A DNA stretch of 64,000 nucleotides from Desulfobotulus pelophilus. GTDB taxonomy: Bacteria > Desulfobacterota > Desulfobacteria > Desulfobacterales > ASO4-4. The stretch spans positions 372,001-436,000 of the forward strand of contig NZ_JAPFPW010000001.1 of the NCBI RefSeq assembly GCF_026155325.1, in the 5' to 3' direction. The notes under the pieces were generated by a model, which was not told the origin of the DNA, searched no databases, and saw only the letters and a program-made list of their open reading frames with translations. Position 1 is the first letter of the stretch; each line of letters begins with the position of its first letter. This document shows positions 10,270-19,325 of the stretch, piece by piece. Made by a program: the position numbers and the translations under genes.

Positions 10270-11088
10270 ATGCAGCAAAGCATGCTTTCCATCCTTTGCC
10301 AGTGCCTGTGGAGTGGTCTGTTTGGCCTGTGTCTTTTTTCCCCGGTACAGGCCTGTTGTGCAGAGCTGCCTGCAGTCCTACACATTGCAACGCCTCAGTG
10401 GGAAGGCCAGACCAATGCGGACGGAAGCGGTTTCTTTTTTGAGGTAGTCCAAAAAATATATGAGCCCCATGGCATTCGGGTTTCCTGGGAGTTTGCCAAC
10501 TGGAACCGTTCCATGGATCTTGTGGCGAAACAACATGCCGATGCCATGCCCAGTATCTGGAAGGAAGATGCGGAGGCTGCCGGTCTGAAGCTGCCCCGGC
10601 TTCCTCTCTACATTGAATATACCGTTGCCGTATTGAAAAGAACGTCCATTCCGGACTGGCAGGGCATTGCGTCCCTGAGAGGTAGAAAAGCTGTATGGCT
10701 GAGGGGGTATGATTACCATTTTGACACCCCCCTTGAAGCCTTTAATCTGAAATGGGAGGAGGTTGCCAGCGAGGAAGCTCTCTGGCGCATGCTGGCAGCG
10801 GACCGTGTGGATGTCATTATCGAGGCCGGTATAGATGTGGATCGTTATATGACTGACAATATGGTGGATACAACGGTGTATGGAGTGAAACCCCTTTGGG
10901 GTCAGAAGGCCTATTTGGCCTTTTCTCCCGCAGCATCGTCTGAAAAATTGATGGCCCTTTTTGATGAAGGGATGGCAGCCATGCTGGTATCCGGTGAGCT
11001 GGCTGTCCTGCATGAAAAATGGGGAGTGACAGGTTTTATGCCTTCCGCGTGGGAAAGGCCGGGCGAAAGGGTACAGGCATTACCCTGA
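10270..11088 (+). CDS. Periplasmic solute-binding protein, SBP family 3
   Basis: A 272-residue protein with a signal peptide (cleavage near residue 30) and a type-2 periplasmic-binding fold like amino-acid receptors. Segments IATPQWEGQTNADGSGFFFEVV and VDVIIEAGID fit the family. There is no ABC permease or ATPase beside it, so it may act as an orphan receptor rather than a transporter subunit. An AAAGGAGG lies upstream of the start. The ligand is unknown. Confidence 0.75.
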   Translation: MQQSMLSILCQCLWSGLFGLCLFSPVQACCAELPAVLHIATPQWEGQTNADGSGFFFEVVQKIYEPHGIRVSWEFANWNRSMDLVAKQHADAMPSIWKEDAEAAGLKLPRLPLYIEYTVAVLKRTSIPDWQGIASLRGRKAVWLRGYDYHFDTPLEAFNLKWEEVASEEALWRMLAADRVDVIIEAGIDVDRYMTDNMVDTTVYGVKPLWGQKAYLAFSPAASSEKLMALFDEGMAAMLVSGELAVLHEKWGVTGFMPSAWERPGERVQALP

Positions 11089-11102
11089 TTCATCGTCGGT
11101 TT

Positions 11103-12233
11103 TCAAAAAGGACCTGAAGGGCAGTTGTCAGCAAAGGGAAGCAGCAGCTGTCTTCCCTGGGGTTCCCTTTTTTCTTCTGAGCCGGGGAAATGGGACATGG
11201 TAAGCCCCAGCAGGCGGACAGCCTCTTTTTCCGCATCGGTTCTGTCCAGAAGGATGGACACTTCTCTCATCATGTCTTCTGATTTCCAGATGGCAAGGGG
11301 AAGGGTTGTAGACCGCGTGACACTTCGAAAATCAGGGTATCTCACCTTTAAAGTAAGTGTGTGCCCGGCCCATTTTTTTCTGAAGAGACTGCCTTCCACG
11401 TCCAGTGCCAGTTCCTGCAGAATGCCCAGCATTTCTTCTCTGGTCCGGATATCCTTTTCTAAAGTCAGCTCCCTGCCTATGGATTTTCTGCTTCTCCCCG
11501 GTGCAACGGGCCTGGTATCCTGACCGATGGCGAAAAGATAAAAGTCAACTCCGGCTTTTCCAAAAAGGGCCATCAGGCCCTCTTTTCCTTTTTCTTTCAG
11601 ATCTTTCCCCGTAAAAAGCAGGTGCTGATGCATTTTTTTTTCTGTGGTTTTGCCAACTCCGAAAAAACGGCGTACGGGCAGCTTGTCAAGAAAAGAGGGG
11701 GCATCTTCAGGCCGTATGACCGTCAGGCCGGAGGGTTTGCGGATGTCCGAAGCCACCTTGGCAAGGAATTTGTTGTAGGAGACACCGGCGGATGCCGTAA
11801 GGCCGGTCTGTTGATAAATTTTTTCAAGAAGTTTCCGGGCCGTGGCAGTAGCAGAGCCGATCCCCATGATGTCTCTGCTGACATCAAGGAAGGCTTCATC
11901 CAGAGACAGGGGTTCAATACAGTTGGAAAATTCCTGGCATATGGCAAAAATCTGTCGGGATACGGCAGTATACACGGCTTTTCTTGGTTGGATAAAGATG
12001 GCATGGGGACATTTACGGGCGGCCTGGGATGCGGGCATGGCAGAGTGAATTCCGAATTTTCTGGCCTCGTAGCTGCATGTGGCCACAACGCCCCGCCCTT
12101 TGGGGTCACCGCCAACGATGACAGGCCTGCCCTTGAGTTCAGGATGATCCCTCTGTTCGATGGAAGCGTAGAAGGCATCCATGTCTATGTGAATGATTTT
12201 ACGTTGATGGCTGGAAGAAATGTTGTGAGACAT
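11103..12233 (-). CDS. dinB: DNA polymerase IV (Y-family, translesion)
   Basis: A 376-residue error-prone polymerase for bypass of damaged bases. The palm motif HIDMDAFYASIE and the second acidic motif SLDEAFLDVS carry the catalytic carboxylates. A helix-hairpin-helix thumb (VRRFFGVGKTTEKKM) and a little-finger domain follow. Length and domain order are normal. It is convergent with the binding-protein gene, with 14 bases between them. I see no clear LexA box upstream. Confidence 0.95.
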   Translation of the reverse strand: MSHNISSSHQRKIIHIDMDAFYASIEQRDHPELKGRPVIVGGDPKGRGVVATCSYEARKFGIHSAMPASQAARKCPHAIFIQPRKAVYTAVSRQIFAICQEFSNCIEPLSLDEAFLDVSRDIMGIGSATATARKLLEKIYQQTGLTASAGVSYNKFLAKVASDIRKPSGLTVIRPEDAPSFLDKLPVRRFFGVGKTTEKKMHQHLLFTGKDLKEKGKEGLMALFGKAGVDFYLFAIGQDTRPVAPGRSRKSIGRELTLEKDIRTREEMLGILQELALDVEGSLFRKKWAGHTLTLKVRYPDFRSVTRSTTLPLAIWKSEDMMREVSILLDRTDAEKEAVRLLGLTMSHFPGSEEKREPQGRQLLLPFADNCPSGPF

Positions 12234-12392
12234 GACGTCATTGGGGTCAAAAATAAAATAAAAGCACGTCCTGGACTGCCAGCGTCCTGATGCCCGTAAC
12301 CTGTTATTATGTATGGGGACGGAAGCTCTGTCAAATGACTTTTATGAGAATGGCTATATCCGGGGAGAAAACTCTTTTTTATTTCATTCTCC

Positions 12393-12420
12393 TTGACGTT
12401 TTAGTTATGGGCTATATTTT
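12393..12420 (+). promoter_or_regulatory. Candidate sigma-70 promoter for the Cys-rich small protein
   Basis: A TTGACG box at 12393-12398 and TATTTT at 12415-12420, spaced 16 bases, lie just upstream of the gene starting at 12449. Confidence 0.4.
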
Positions 12421-12448
12421 TTCAAAAGCTTTAAAACAGGAGGTCCGG

Positions 12449-12640
12449 ATGATTTTTCTCCATACACTTATTCTTAGTCTGATTGTTTTTGTGGTCGCCG
12501 CATTTCTGGCAAAGCACTTGCGTGGCCGGGACAATGGGTCCGGATGTGAGGGCAGCTGCGGATGTGGCGGCAGTTCCTGCGATAAAAAAAAGGCACCTTC
12601 GGGTGTGGGGAAGCCGACCAGGAATGAACCCGGCAGATAG
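12449..12640 (+). CDS. Small single-TM, Cys-rich membrane protein (FeoB-associated-like)
   Basis: A 63-residue protein with one N-terminal TM helix (residues 2-20) followed by a basic patch and a glycine/cysteine-rich tail, SGCEGSCGCGGSSCDKK, that could hold a metal. It resembles the small Cys-rich proteins often found near FeoB iron transporters, but no feo gene is nearby. The start at 12449 is supported by an AGGAGG five bases upstream. Confidence 0.65.
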   Translation: MIFLHTLILSLIVFVVAAFLAKHLRGRDNGSGCEGSCGCGGSSCDKKKAPSGVGKPTRNEPGR

Positions 12641-13008
12641 TGGAGGTACCATGCATGGAGCATATGAAGTCTGTAAAAGTATAAGGAGGCTGTTTTTGAA
12701 TACGGGATCGAAAGGGATCTGAAAGTTTGCTTTGATTAGGAGAATACCTGTGGCCTGTGGAGTTGTATACCACGGGCTAGTCCATAAATACCTGCAATAG
12801 CCCTGAAAAAAACGTATATGAGCATGGAAAAAGGGCCGTGAATTGGGCTTGGTGGCATTGTTTTGCAAACCCTGTCATCTGTGTCTTATGTCAGGAACCA
12901 GACGTTCCCTCCTTTTCTGAACCATGAAAGGCCCTCCTCTGTGGGCCTTTTCTCTCATTATATAAATATCCGCATTGTTGGTGCAAGGATTGGAAGATAA
13001 GGGATTCC
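12641..13008. other. Gene-free stretch with a terminator
   Basis: About 370 bases. A 24-codon frame at 12650 with GGAGG before it is too short and featureless to call. The only firm element is the terminator at 12927-12953. Confidence 0.4.
12927..12953 (+). terminator. Rho-independent terminator
   Basis: An eight-base stem AAAGGCCC/GGGCCTTT with an eight-base loop, ending in a short T-run. It separates the Cys-rich gene from the Smr gene. Confidence 0.7.
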
Positions 13009-13770
13009 ATGAAAATCTCTCTATGGCAGCGTATTGTACAGGTGATCTGTTTCTGGAAAAAGGAAGGCATTTCTTCCCAACCCGCCGGAAAGATCAGAAA
13101 AAAGAGAGCACGGAGAAAAAAACAGAGAAAATCTTCTTTAGAAAAAAAGAAACCAGCATCGTTATCGTCGGTTTGTGAAGATGGAAGCCTCCGTGAAGAG
13201 CGTTCTTTTTCTGAACAGAAGAAGCCTGATATACCTGCTGGCCCGGAACCGGTGGACCTGCCTCTGAAAACCCGGGAAAAAAAGAAGAAATTCAGGCGTC
13301 ATTCTATTTCGGAAGTTCGTGGCGAGAAAAAAGAAAAAATCCCCCTGCTGGATGAGGATGCCGATCTTTTTGTACTGATGGGGGGAGATCCTGTGAAAGA
13401 AGGGCCGGTGCAAGAACCGGATTTGCCGGAGCAGGAGATTCTGGGTGACATACAGCAGCAAGAAACCGTTCTACTATGGCCACCTGCGGAAAGAATGCTC
13501 GATCTCCACGGCATGACAACGGCTCAGGCGGCTGTTCGCATGCGGTCTGCCATTCTTTCGGCCCGAATGGAAGGCATAGCCGTGCTGCGTATTGTTACGG
13601 GCAAGGGGCTGCATTCCAAAGGGGGAAATGCGGTGCTGAGGGAGTATGCGGAAGAGTTTTTGTCTCAGATGCAGCGGAATGGCGAGATCCGGATGTTCCG
13701 GTGGGAAGGCAGGACCAGGAGTAAAAGTGGTGCTGTGCTGGTACGGTTGTCCGGTATGGGGCTGGATTAA
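13009..13770 (+). CDS. Smr-domain protein
   Basis: A 253-residue protein. The first 130 residues are highly basic and low in complexity. The C-terminal 90 residues are an Smr domain with LDLHGMT and VTGKGLHSKGG, as found at the end of MutS2 and in stand-alone Smr endonucleases acting on nucleic acid or stalled ribosomes. An AAGGG precedes the start. Confidence 0.85.
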   Translation: MKISLWQRIVQVICFWKKEGISSQPAGKIRKKRARRKKQRKSSLEKKKPASLSSVCEDGSLREERSFSEQKKPDIPAGPEPVDLPLKTREKKKKFRRHSISEVRGEKKEKIPLLDEDADLFVLMGGDPVKEGPVQEPDLPEQEILGDIQQQETVLLWPPAERMLDLHGMTTAQAAVRMRSAILSARMEGIAVLRIVTGKGLHSKGGNAVLREYAEEFLSQMQRNGEIRMFRWEGRTRSKSGAVLVRLSGMGLD

Positions 13771-13975
13771 AGGCGAGTTGTTGTGTTGGGAAAGGCTTTG
13801 TAAAACATTTATCATAAAAGTTTTTTTGGGTTTCCTTCTCCTGTTGAGCGGGTATTCTGGTGGTGTCTCTTCATTTATTGCAAGGTTCTACGGTCTTACA
13901 AAGACTGGGTCTGAACAGAGCGGGATGCTTTGGGCCTCTCACCATATGCGGGCGTCAGGATAACAGGAGGAAAAA

Positions 13976-14620
13976 ATGGTAACAAGGGCACAGGAAACCT
14001 TTAACTGCTATTCCCATCTTGCAGGTGGTGTTGCCGCTGTTGCGGGAACAATCTGCCTGATTCCCGTGGCAGCATCCTCTGCAGCAGGACTGGCCACAGC
14101 GCTGATTTACGGCTTGTCCGTAACCTTTCTTTTTTTTGCCAGTGCTCTTTACCATGCGTTCAAAGAGGAGGAAAATGAAGTTTCTTTCTGGAGGAAAATG
14201 GACCGACTGGCCATTTTTTTTATGATTGCAGGGACCTATACGCCCATTTCCTACTTCTGTCTGGAAGGAGGCTGGCGCTGGGGCATGATTGGACTTCAGT
14301 GGGGATTTGTGGCCTTTGGGTTTATAACGCAGGTTTTTTTTCCAAGGGCACCGCGGACATTTTATGCAGGTATTTATCTTGCTATGGGCTGGACAGCGGT
14401 TTTTCCTATGAATCAGGTGCTGGGCAACATGACCTCCCTGCAGGTGACCCTGTTATTTGCCGGTGGTTTTGCCTTTACTCTGGGCGGTCTGATCTATGCT
14501 TTGAAGCGTCCCCGTATGGTGCCCGGTGTGTTCGGTTTCCATGAACTTTTTCATGTTATGGTTCTTCTGGGGGGAGTTTTTCACTATGGAATGATTTATC
14601 ATATTTATTTCACAGTATAA
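13976..14620 (+). CDS. Hemolysin III / PAQR-like seven-TM protein
   Basis: A 214-residue integral membrane protein with about seven helices and the conserved metal-site histidines of the YqfA/hemolysin III family (SALYHAF early, FGFHELFHVMV and GGVFHYGM late). The physiological role of this family in bacteria is uncertain. An AGGAGG lies upstream, and two hairpins follow the gene. Confidence 0.88.
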   Translation: MVTRAQETFNCYSHLAGGVAAVAGTICLIPVAASSAAGLATALIYGLSVTFLFFASALYHAFKEEENEVSFWRKMDRLAIFFMIAGTYTPISYFCLEGGWRWGMIGLQWGFVAFGFITQVFFPRAPRTFYAGIYLAMGWTAVFPMNQVLGNMTSLQVTLLFAGGFAFTLGGLIYALKRPRMVPGVFGFHELFHVMVLLGGVFHYGMIYHIYFTV

Positions 14621-14670
14621 AAGAAGGTGCCGGATCTTCCGGCACAGGGTAAGAACATGCGTTGATAAAA

Positions 14671-14697
14671 CCTCTGGGGATCCAGGGGTTTTTTTTA
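14671..14697 (+). terminator. Rho-independent terminator after the hemolysin III-like gene
   Basis: A seven-base stem (CCTCTGG/CCAGGGG, one wobble) with a GGAT loop and a run of nine T. A second hairpin, GTGCCGGA/TCCGGCAC at about 14627-14645, lies just before it without a T-run. Confidence 0.8.
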
Positions 14698-14869
14698 TTG
14701 ATGAGCAGTGGGACAGGCCTTTTGCTTGACAGGATACTCCTGAACTGAGAAATATGATTTAAAAAATAATCTGTTAGCAGAGTATCAGACCATCGGTCAG
14801 GCGAAATCTTCTGCCCTGTTCCGTTCTGATTCCCTTGTCTGACACGTTCACACCAAGGAGTCCTTTACC

Positions 14870-16513
14870 ATGGATGATAAGAGTCTGGATAAAATAGAAC
14901 CGGATGGAGAGGTTTCCCCCATTGATACCGATTATCAGGTGGGGCAGGACAATGTGGTGATCAAAATCGGGCGGTATGGTTTTGATATTCACAACCCTGT
15001 TTTCGGGATATCCGGTGTGCTGATTCTTTTATTTGTGGTTATCACCCTGATATTTCAAGCCCATGCAGAGCCGGTTTTCAGCAGTCTGCGTGGGTGGTTG
15101 ACATCGAACCTGTCCTGGTTTTTTATTTCAGCCGGTAATGTTTTTGTGCTGGTATGCCTTGGTCTGATCGTTTCACCTCTGGGTCGCGTACGTATCGGCG
15201 GTACGGAGGCCAGTCCGGATTTTTCTTACCTTGGCTGGTTTTCCATGCTTTTTGCCGCAGGTATGGGTATCGGCCTCATGTTTTACGGTGTGTCGGAACC
15301 CCTGTCTCACTTTAGCAGCGCCTATGCCGGTACCAGTATGGAAGGCGGGCTTCGAACGGACTGGGCACCGCTGGGTGGAGCCGCAGGTGACGTCCTGGCT
15401 GCGGAGCGGCTGGGGATGGCTGCAACCATTTATCACTGGGCTCTGCATCCATGGGCCATTTATTCCGTTCTGGCTCTGGGGCTTGCTTTGTTTGCTTTTA
15501 ACAAAGGGCTCCCGCTGACAATACGGTCCATATTTTATCCCCTGCTGGGAGAGCGTATCTGGGGCTGGCCGGGTCATCTGATTGATATTCTGGCCATCAT
15601 TGCAACCCTTTTTGGTCTGGCCACTTCCCTCGGCCTGGGTGCTTCTCAGGCAGCAGCCGGGCTGGGTTATCTTTTTAACCTGCCATCCGGTGTCACTACC
15701 CAGGTTCTTCTGGTCATTGGCATAACGGTGGTGGCCCTGGCATCGGTTATTGCCGGGCTAACGGCCGGGGTACAGCGTTTATCGCAGATCAACATGGTCT
15801 TGGCCGCTTCGTTGCTGCTGTTTGTGATTCTGGCAGGCCCTACCCTTGCCATTATCACCGGTTTTTTTGCCAACCTTGCTGCCTATTTGGAGTATCTGCC
15901 TGCTCTGGCCAATCCGGTTGGTCGTGCGGACAGTAATTTTGCGGAAGGATGGACATCCTTTTACTGGGCATGGTGGATATCCTGGTCGCCTTTTGTGGGG
16001 ATGTTCATTGCCCGGGTTTCAAGGGGGCGGACAGTGAGGGAGTTTCTTGTTTCTGTTCTGCTGATTCCATCGGCTGCCTGTGTGCTGTGGATGACGGTGT
16101 TTGGCAGTACGGCCATCAGCCAGTTTGTCAGACAAGGATACACAGCCGCAGCGGAAGCAGCTCTGCCTCTGCAGCTTTTTGCCATGCTGGATATGCTGCC
16201 TCTGGCACAGATTTCTTCTTTTATCGCTATCGTACTGGTGATTATTTTTTTCGTTACCTCTTCGGATTCGGGCTCCCTTGTCATTGACACGATTTCTGCA
16301 GGGGGCAAGGTTGAATCGCCTACACCGCAGCGGGTTTTCTGGTGTACATTTGAAGGGCTGGTAGCCATGGCCCTTCTCCTTGGTGGCGGGCTCGTTGCCC
16401 TGCAGGCCATGGCCGTATCTACGGGACTTCCGTTTACGGTGGTCCTGCTGGTCGGGTGCTGGGCTCTGATTAAAGGGCTTGCTACGGAACCAAGGCCCAA
16501 AAAGAAGGGATGA
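14870..16513 (+). CDS. BCCT-family betaine/choline/carnitine-type transporter
   Basis: A 547-residue secondary transporter with about twelve TM helices and BCCT signatures, including GMGIGLMFYGVSEPL and the SFYWAWWISWSPFVGMFIAR region. It normally imports quaternary amines such as glycine betaine by Na+ or H+ symport. AAGGAG precedes the start. The next two genes, a cNMP/CBS/DUF294 protein and a DnaQ-like exonuclease, resemble the regulatory pair usually found next to acetate-type symporters. Confidence 0.92.
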   Translation: MDDKSLDKIEPDGEVSPIDTDYQVGQDNVVIKIGRYGFDIHNPVFGISGVLILLFVVITLIFQAHAEPVFSSLRGWLTSNLSWFFISAGNVFVLVCLGLIVSPLGRVRIGGTEASPDFSYLGWFSMLFAAGMGIGLMFYGVSEPLSHFSSAYAGTSMEGGLRTDWAPLGGAAGDVLAAERLGMAATIYHWALHPWAIYSVLALGLALFAFNKGLPLTIRSIFYPLLGERIWGWPGHLIDILAIIATLFGLATSLGLGASQAAAGLGYLFNLPSGVTTQVLLVIGITVVALASVIAGLTAGVQRLSQINMVLAASLLLFVILAGPTLAIITGFFANLAAYLEYLPALANPVGRADSNFAEGWTSFYWAWWISWSPFVGMFIARVSRGRTVREFLVSVLLIPSAACVLWMTVFGSTAISQFVRQGYTAAAEAALPLQLFAMLDMLPLAQISSFIAIVLVIIFFVTSSDSGSLVIDTISAGGKVESPTPQRVFWCTFEGLVAMALLLGGGLVALQAMAVSTGLPFTVVLLVGCWALIKGLATEPRPKKKG

Positions 16514-16565
16514 ATCCGGGGGCGGAAGACAGGCGGGTTTCCGGACGGTCAGAACAGGGGGGACG

Positions 16566-18419
16566 ATGGAAGTAGAGCTGGTGGACATTGCGGATCATAT
16601 GCAACGTTTTGAACCCTTTTGTGATCTGCCCGCAGAAGAGGTTCTTGCCCTTTCAGGGCATGTGGATGTCCGCTACTTCAAGGCAGGCAGCACGATCCTG
16701 ACATCGGGGGAACCTATTCACGAGATTTACTTTATACGGAGTGGTGCTGTTGAAGTATTTCGCCGGAACGGAACGCTCTACAATCGTCTGGAAGAGGGGG
16801 CTGTTTTTGGGCAAATGAGTCTTCTGGTACAGAATCGTGTGCGATTTCCTGCAAAATCTCTGGAAGATACCCTTCTTTACCTGATCCCTGAAAAGATTTT
16901 CAGGGATCTTTGCGACAGATTTGATGTTTTTGCGGATTTTGTGGAAATTGGGGGACAGACCCGCCTCCGTCAGGCCGTTTCCCGCGCGCAGGAGCTGAAT
17001 GATGTGATGCGCACAAGGATTCAGAAGCTGCTTACACGGGAACTGGTGAGCATTGACGCTTCAGCCACCGTGGTGGATGCTGCTGGGAAAATGACGGAGG
17101 AATCGGTTTCTTGCCTGCTGATTACGGACAGAGCTTATGGCAGCGGCTCGGGTATGGCAGGGATTGTCACGGACAGGGATCTTCGCACGCGTTTTGTTGC
17201 CGTGGGCCTGTCTTCGGATACACCCGTATCGGAGATCATGTCGAGAGAGCTGGTGACCGTTGAGGCCCAGCAATATGTATTTGAGGCAATGCTCTGCATG
17301 CTTCGGTTCAATATTCATCACCTGCCTGTGATGCGGAATAAACAATGTATCGGTATGATTTCCATTTCGGATCTGATCCGTTATGAGTCCCAGAACAGTC
17401 TGCTGGTGGTTGCCCGTATTCTCAGGGCACAGGATACGGATGAGCTGGTTCGTATGAAAGCAGAAATTGAGTCCAGTTTTGTTCGTATGGTGAATGAAGG
17501 GGCCAACTCCCATATGGTTGGCAGCGCCATGAGTATTTTCGGCCGGAGTATCAAGCAGCGCCTGATGGAGTTGGCAGAGGAGCAGTTCGGCCCCTCGCCG
17601 GTTCCCTGCTGTCTGATGGCCATGGGTTCCATGGCCCGGGATGAGCTGCTGCCAGGAGGCGATCAGGATAATGCCCTGATTCTGGACGACTCCTACGATG
17701 AAGATCAGCATGGCGAGTATTTTGACTGCCTTACCAGATTTGTGTGCGATGGGCTGGCTGCCTGTGGTTATCCGTACTGCACGGGCGGTATTATGGCAAA
17801 GGAAAAAAAATGGCGTCAGCCGCTGGCCGTGTGGCGAACCTATTTTAACCAGTGGATGGATAACCCGACCCATGAGGCCCTTTTACACAGTTCCATTTTT
17901 TTTGATCTGGATGGTGTATGGGGAGAGCTGCAATGGGTGGAGCAGCTGAAAGAAGAGATTGCCCGTAAGGCAAAGAACAGCCGGAAATTTCTTTCCTGTC
18001 TGGCCCGTAATGCTTTGAGCCGGACTCCGCCCCTCGGCTTTTTTAAGGATTTTGTTGTGGAGGTGGACGGTAAACATAAAAATGTGCTGGATTTGAAACG
18101 TCGTGGCTCTGCACCCTTGGTAGCACTGATCCGGGTTTATGCCCTCGCCATAGGATCGACGGCGCAGAATTCCTTTGAGAGGCTGGATGATATCCGTGAG
18201 ACAAAACTCCTCCCTCCGGGTTCCGCTGAGACCTTGCATGATGCCATGGAATTTATTTCCATGGTCCGTCTTCGGAGTCAGGCCCACAGCCTGCAGCAGG
18301 GCTTGGAAGTGAACAACAAGGTTAATCCGGAGAATTTAAGCCGTTTTGATCGGCGGAATCTTAAAGAGGCATTTCAGGTTGTCAGCAACGCCCAGAAATT
18401 CATACGCTTTCGATACTGA
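16566..18419 (+). CDS. cNMP-binding / CBS pair / DUF294 nucleotidyltransferase-like regulator
   Basis: A 617-residue cytoplasmic protein. Residues about 1-130 form a cyclic-nucleotide-binding-like domain (FKAGSTILTSGEP). Residues 150-290 hold two CBS domains that sense adenine nucleotides. The C-terminal half carries the DUF294 nucleotidyltransferase-like domain, with GSMARDELLPGGDQDNALI resembling a GlnD-type active site, plus its helical partner domain. It starts at ATG 16566 after AGGGGGG. It probably regulates the upstream transporter. The stop codon lies inside an 11-bp tandem repeat. Confidence 0.88.
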   Translation: MEVELVDIADHMQRFEPFCDLPAEEVLALSGHVDVRYFKAGSTILTSGEPIHEIYFIRSGAVEVFRRNGTLYNRLEEGAVFGQMSLLVQNRVRFPAKSLEDTLLYLIPEKIFRDLCDRFDVFADFVEIGGQTRLRQAVSRAQELNDVMRTRIQKLLTRELVSIDASATVVDAAGKMTEESVSCLLITDRAYGSGSGMAGIVTDRDLRTRFVAVGLSSDTPVSEIMSRELVTVEAQQYVFEAMLCMLRFNIHHLPVMRNKQCIGMISISDLIRYESQNSLLVVARILRAQDTDELVRMKAEIESSFVRMVNEGANSHMVGSAMSIFGRSIKQRLMELAEEQFGPSPVPCCLMAMGSMARDELLPGGDQDNALILDDSYDEDQHGEYFDCLTRFVCDGLAACGYPYCTGGIMAKEKKWRQPLAVWRTYFNQWMDNPTHEALLHSSIFFDLDGVWGELQWVEQLKEEIARKAKNSRKFLSCLARNALSRTPPLGFFKDFVVEVDGKHKNVLDLKRRGSAPLVALIRVYALAIGSTAQNSFERLDDIRETKLLPPGSAETLHDAMEFISMVRLRSQAHSLQQGLEVNNKVNPENLSRFDRRNLKEAFQVVSNAQKFIRFRY

Positions 18420-18473
18420 TTCGATACTGATTCGATACTGATTCGATACTGATTCGGTACTGATTCGGTACGG
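18411..18473 (+). repeat. 11-bp tandem repeat spanning the stop codon
   Basis: The unit CGATACTGATT occurs four times exactly from 18411, then once with one change (CGGTACTGATT), then as a partial copy. The first copy encodes the last two residues and the TGA of the preceding gene. Because 11 is not a multiple of three, copies lie in rotating frames. Confidence 0.95.
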
Positions 18474-18527
18474 AAGGGTTCTGCCATCAGGGAGTAGGCC
18501 GGACCCCAACCGTTCCAAAGGAAAAAG

Positions 18528-19271
18528 ATGCTGTACCCCCCATGGAAAAATCATCGTTCCAACCATACAGAGAAGGCTGTTGTGTCATGGCCGGAGCTTT
18601 TTGCCCAGCAAGCAGCGGATTCCCGTCACTCTCTTTTGCAGTATTATTATGGATGCGGTTCTGTGGATGGGGATACACCTCTGTGCCGTGTTCCCCTGCT
18701 CTCTCTGGATGTAGAAACCACGGGTCTGCATCCGGGGCGGGATGCCATTATCAGTATGGGTGCCGTGCCTTTTACGCTGGAACGAATTTACAGCAGCCGT
18801 TCACGGTACTGGGTTGTGAATCCCGGGCGTCCTCTCACGCCAGACTCCGTTATTATCCATGGCATTACCCATTCACGGATTCTTAACAGTCCTGATTTGA
18901 TGGAGGTTTTACCGGATCTGCTGGCTGTTATGGCCGGTTCCGTTATGGTGGTTCACTGTCGTCAGATGGAACGTCAGTTTCTGGATGCAGCCTTGCGAAG
19001 CCGTATGGGAGAAGGTATTGTTTTTCCCGTAATTGATACCATGGATATGGAGGCCCGGTATCTGCGGCAGGGAATGGGTTACTGGCTGAGGCAGTTTTTC
19101 GGGATGCATCCCCGATCTGTCCGTCTTGCGGACAGCCGCACTCGCTATCATCTTCCTTTTTACAGGCCCCATCATGCCCTTACGGATGCCCTTGCCACGG
19201 CAGAGCTTTTTCAGGCTCAGGTGGCATGGCGTTATGATCCGTATACACCGGTGAAAGAGCTGTGGTTGTAA
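18528..19271 (+). CDS. DnaQ-like 3'-5' exonuclease (DEDDh)
   Basis: A 247-residue protein with an RNase T/DnaQ exonuclease domain from about residue 55. Exo I is LSLDVETTG, the Exo II region is VVHCRQMERQFLD, and Exo III is HHALTDALATAEL, giving the DEDDh set. The first 50 residues are unassigned. AAAGGA precedes the start. Its position behind a CBS/DUF294 protein and a transporter argues for a regulatory or accessory role, not the replicative epsilon subunit. Confidence 0.85.
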   Translation: MLYPPWKNHRSNHTEKAVVSWPELFAQQAADSRHSLLQYYYGCGSVDGDTPLCRVPLLSLDVETTGLHPGRDAIISMGAVPFTLERIYSSRSRYWVVNPGRPLTPDSVIIHGITHSRILNSPDLMEVLPDLLAVMAGSVMVVHCRQMERQFLDAALRSRMGEGIVFPVIDTMDMEARYLRQGMGYWLRQFFGMHPRSVRLADSRTRYHLPFYRPHHALTDALATAELFQAQVAWRYDPYTPVKELWL

Positions 19272-19325
19272 GCCGGAGGGTTAAGATCAAGCCGTTGGTC
19301 ATGGCTGGATCGGGCTGGAAAGATC

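Noticed and set aside
12650-12724. A 24-codon frame with GGAGG upstream
   Set aside because: It is too short to support, without similarity or conservation evidence.
18528-19271. Replicative DNA polymerase III epsilon subunit
   Set aside because: It has the exonuclease motifs, but the unassigned N-terminus and the transporter/CBS neighbourhood point to the accessory DnaQ-like group.
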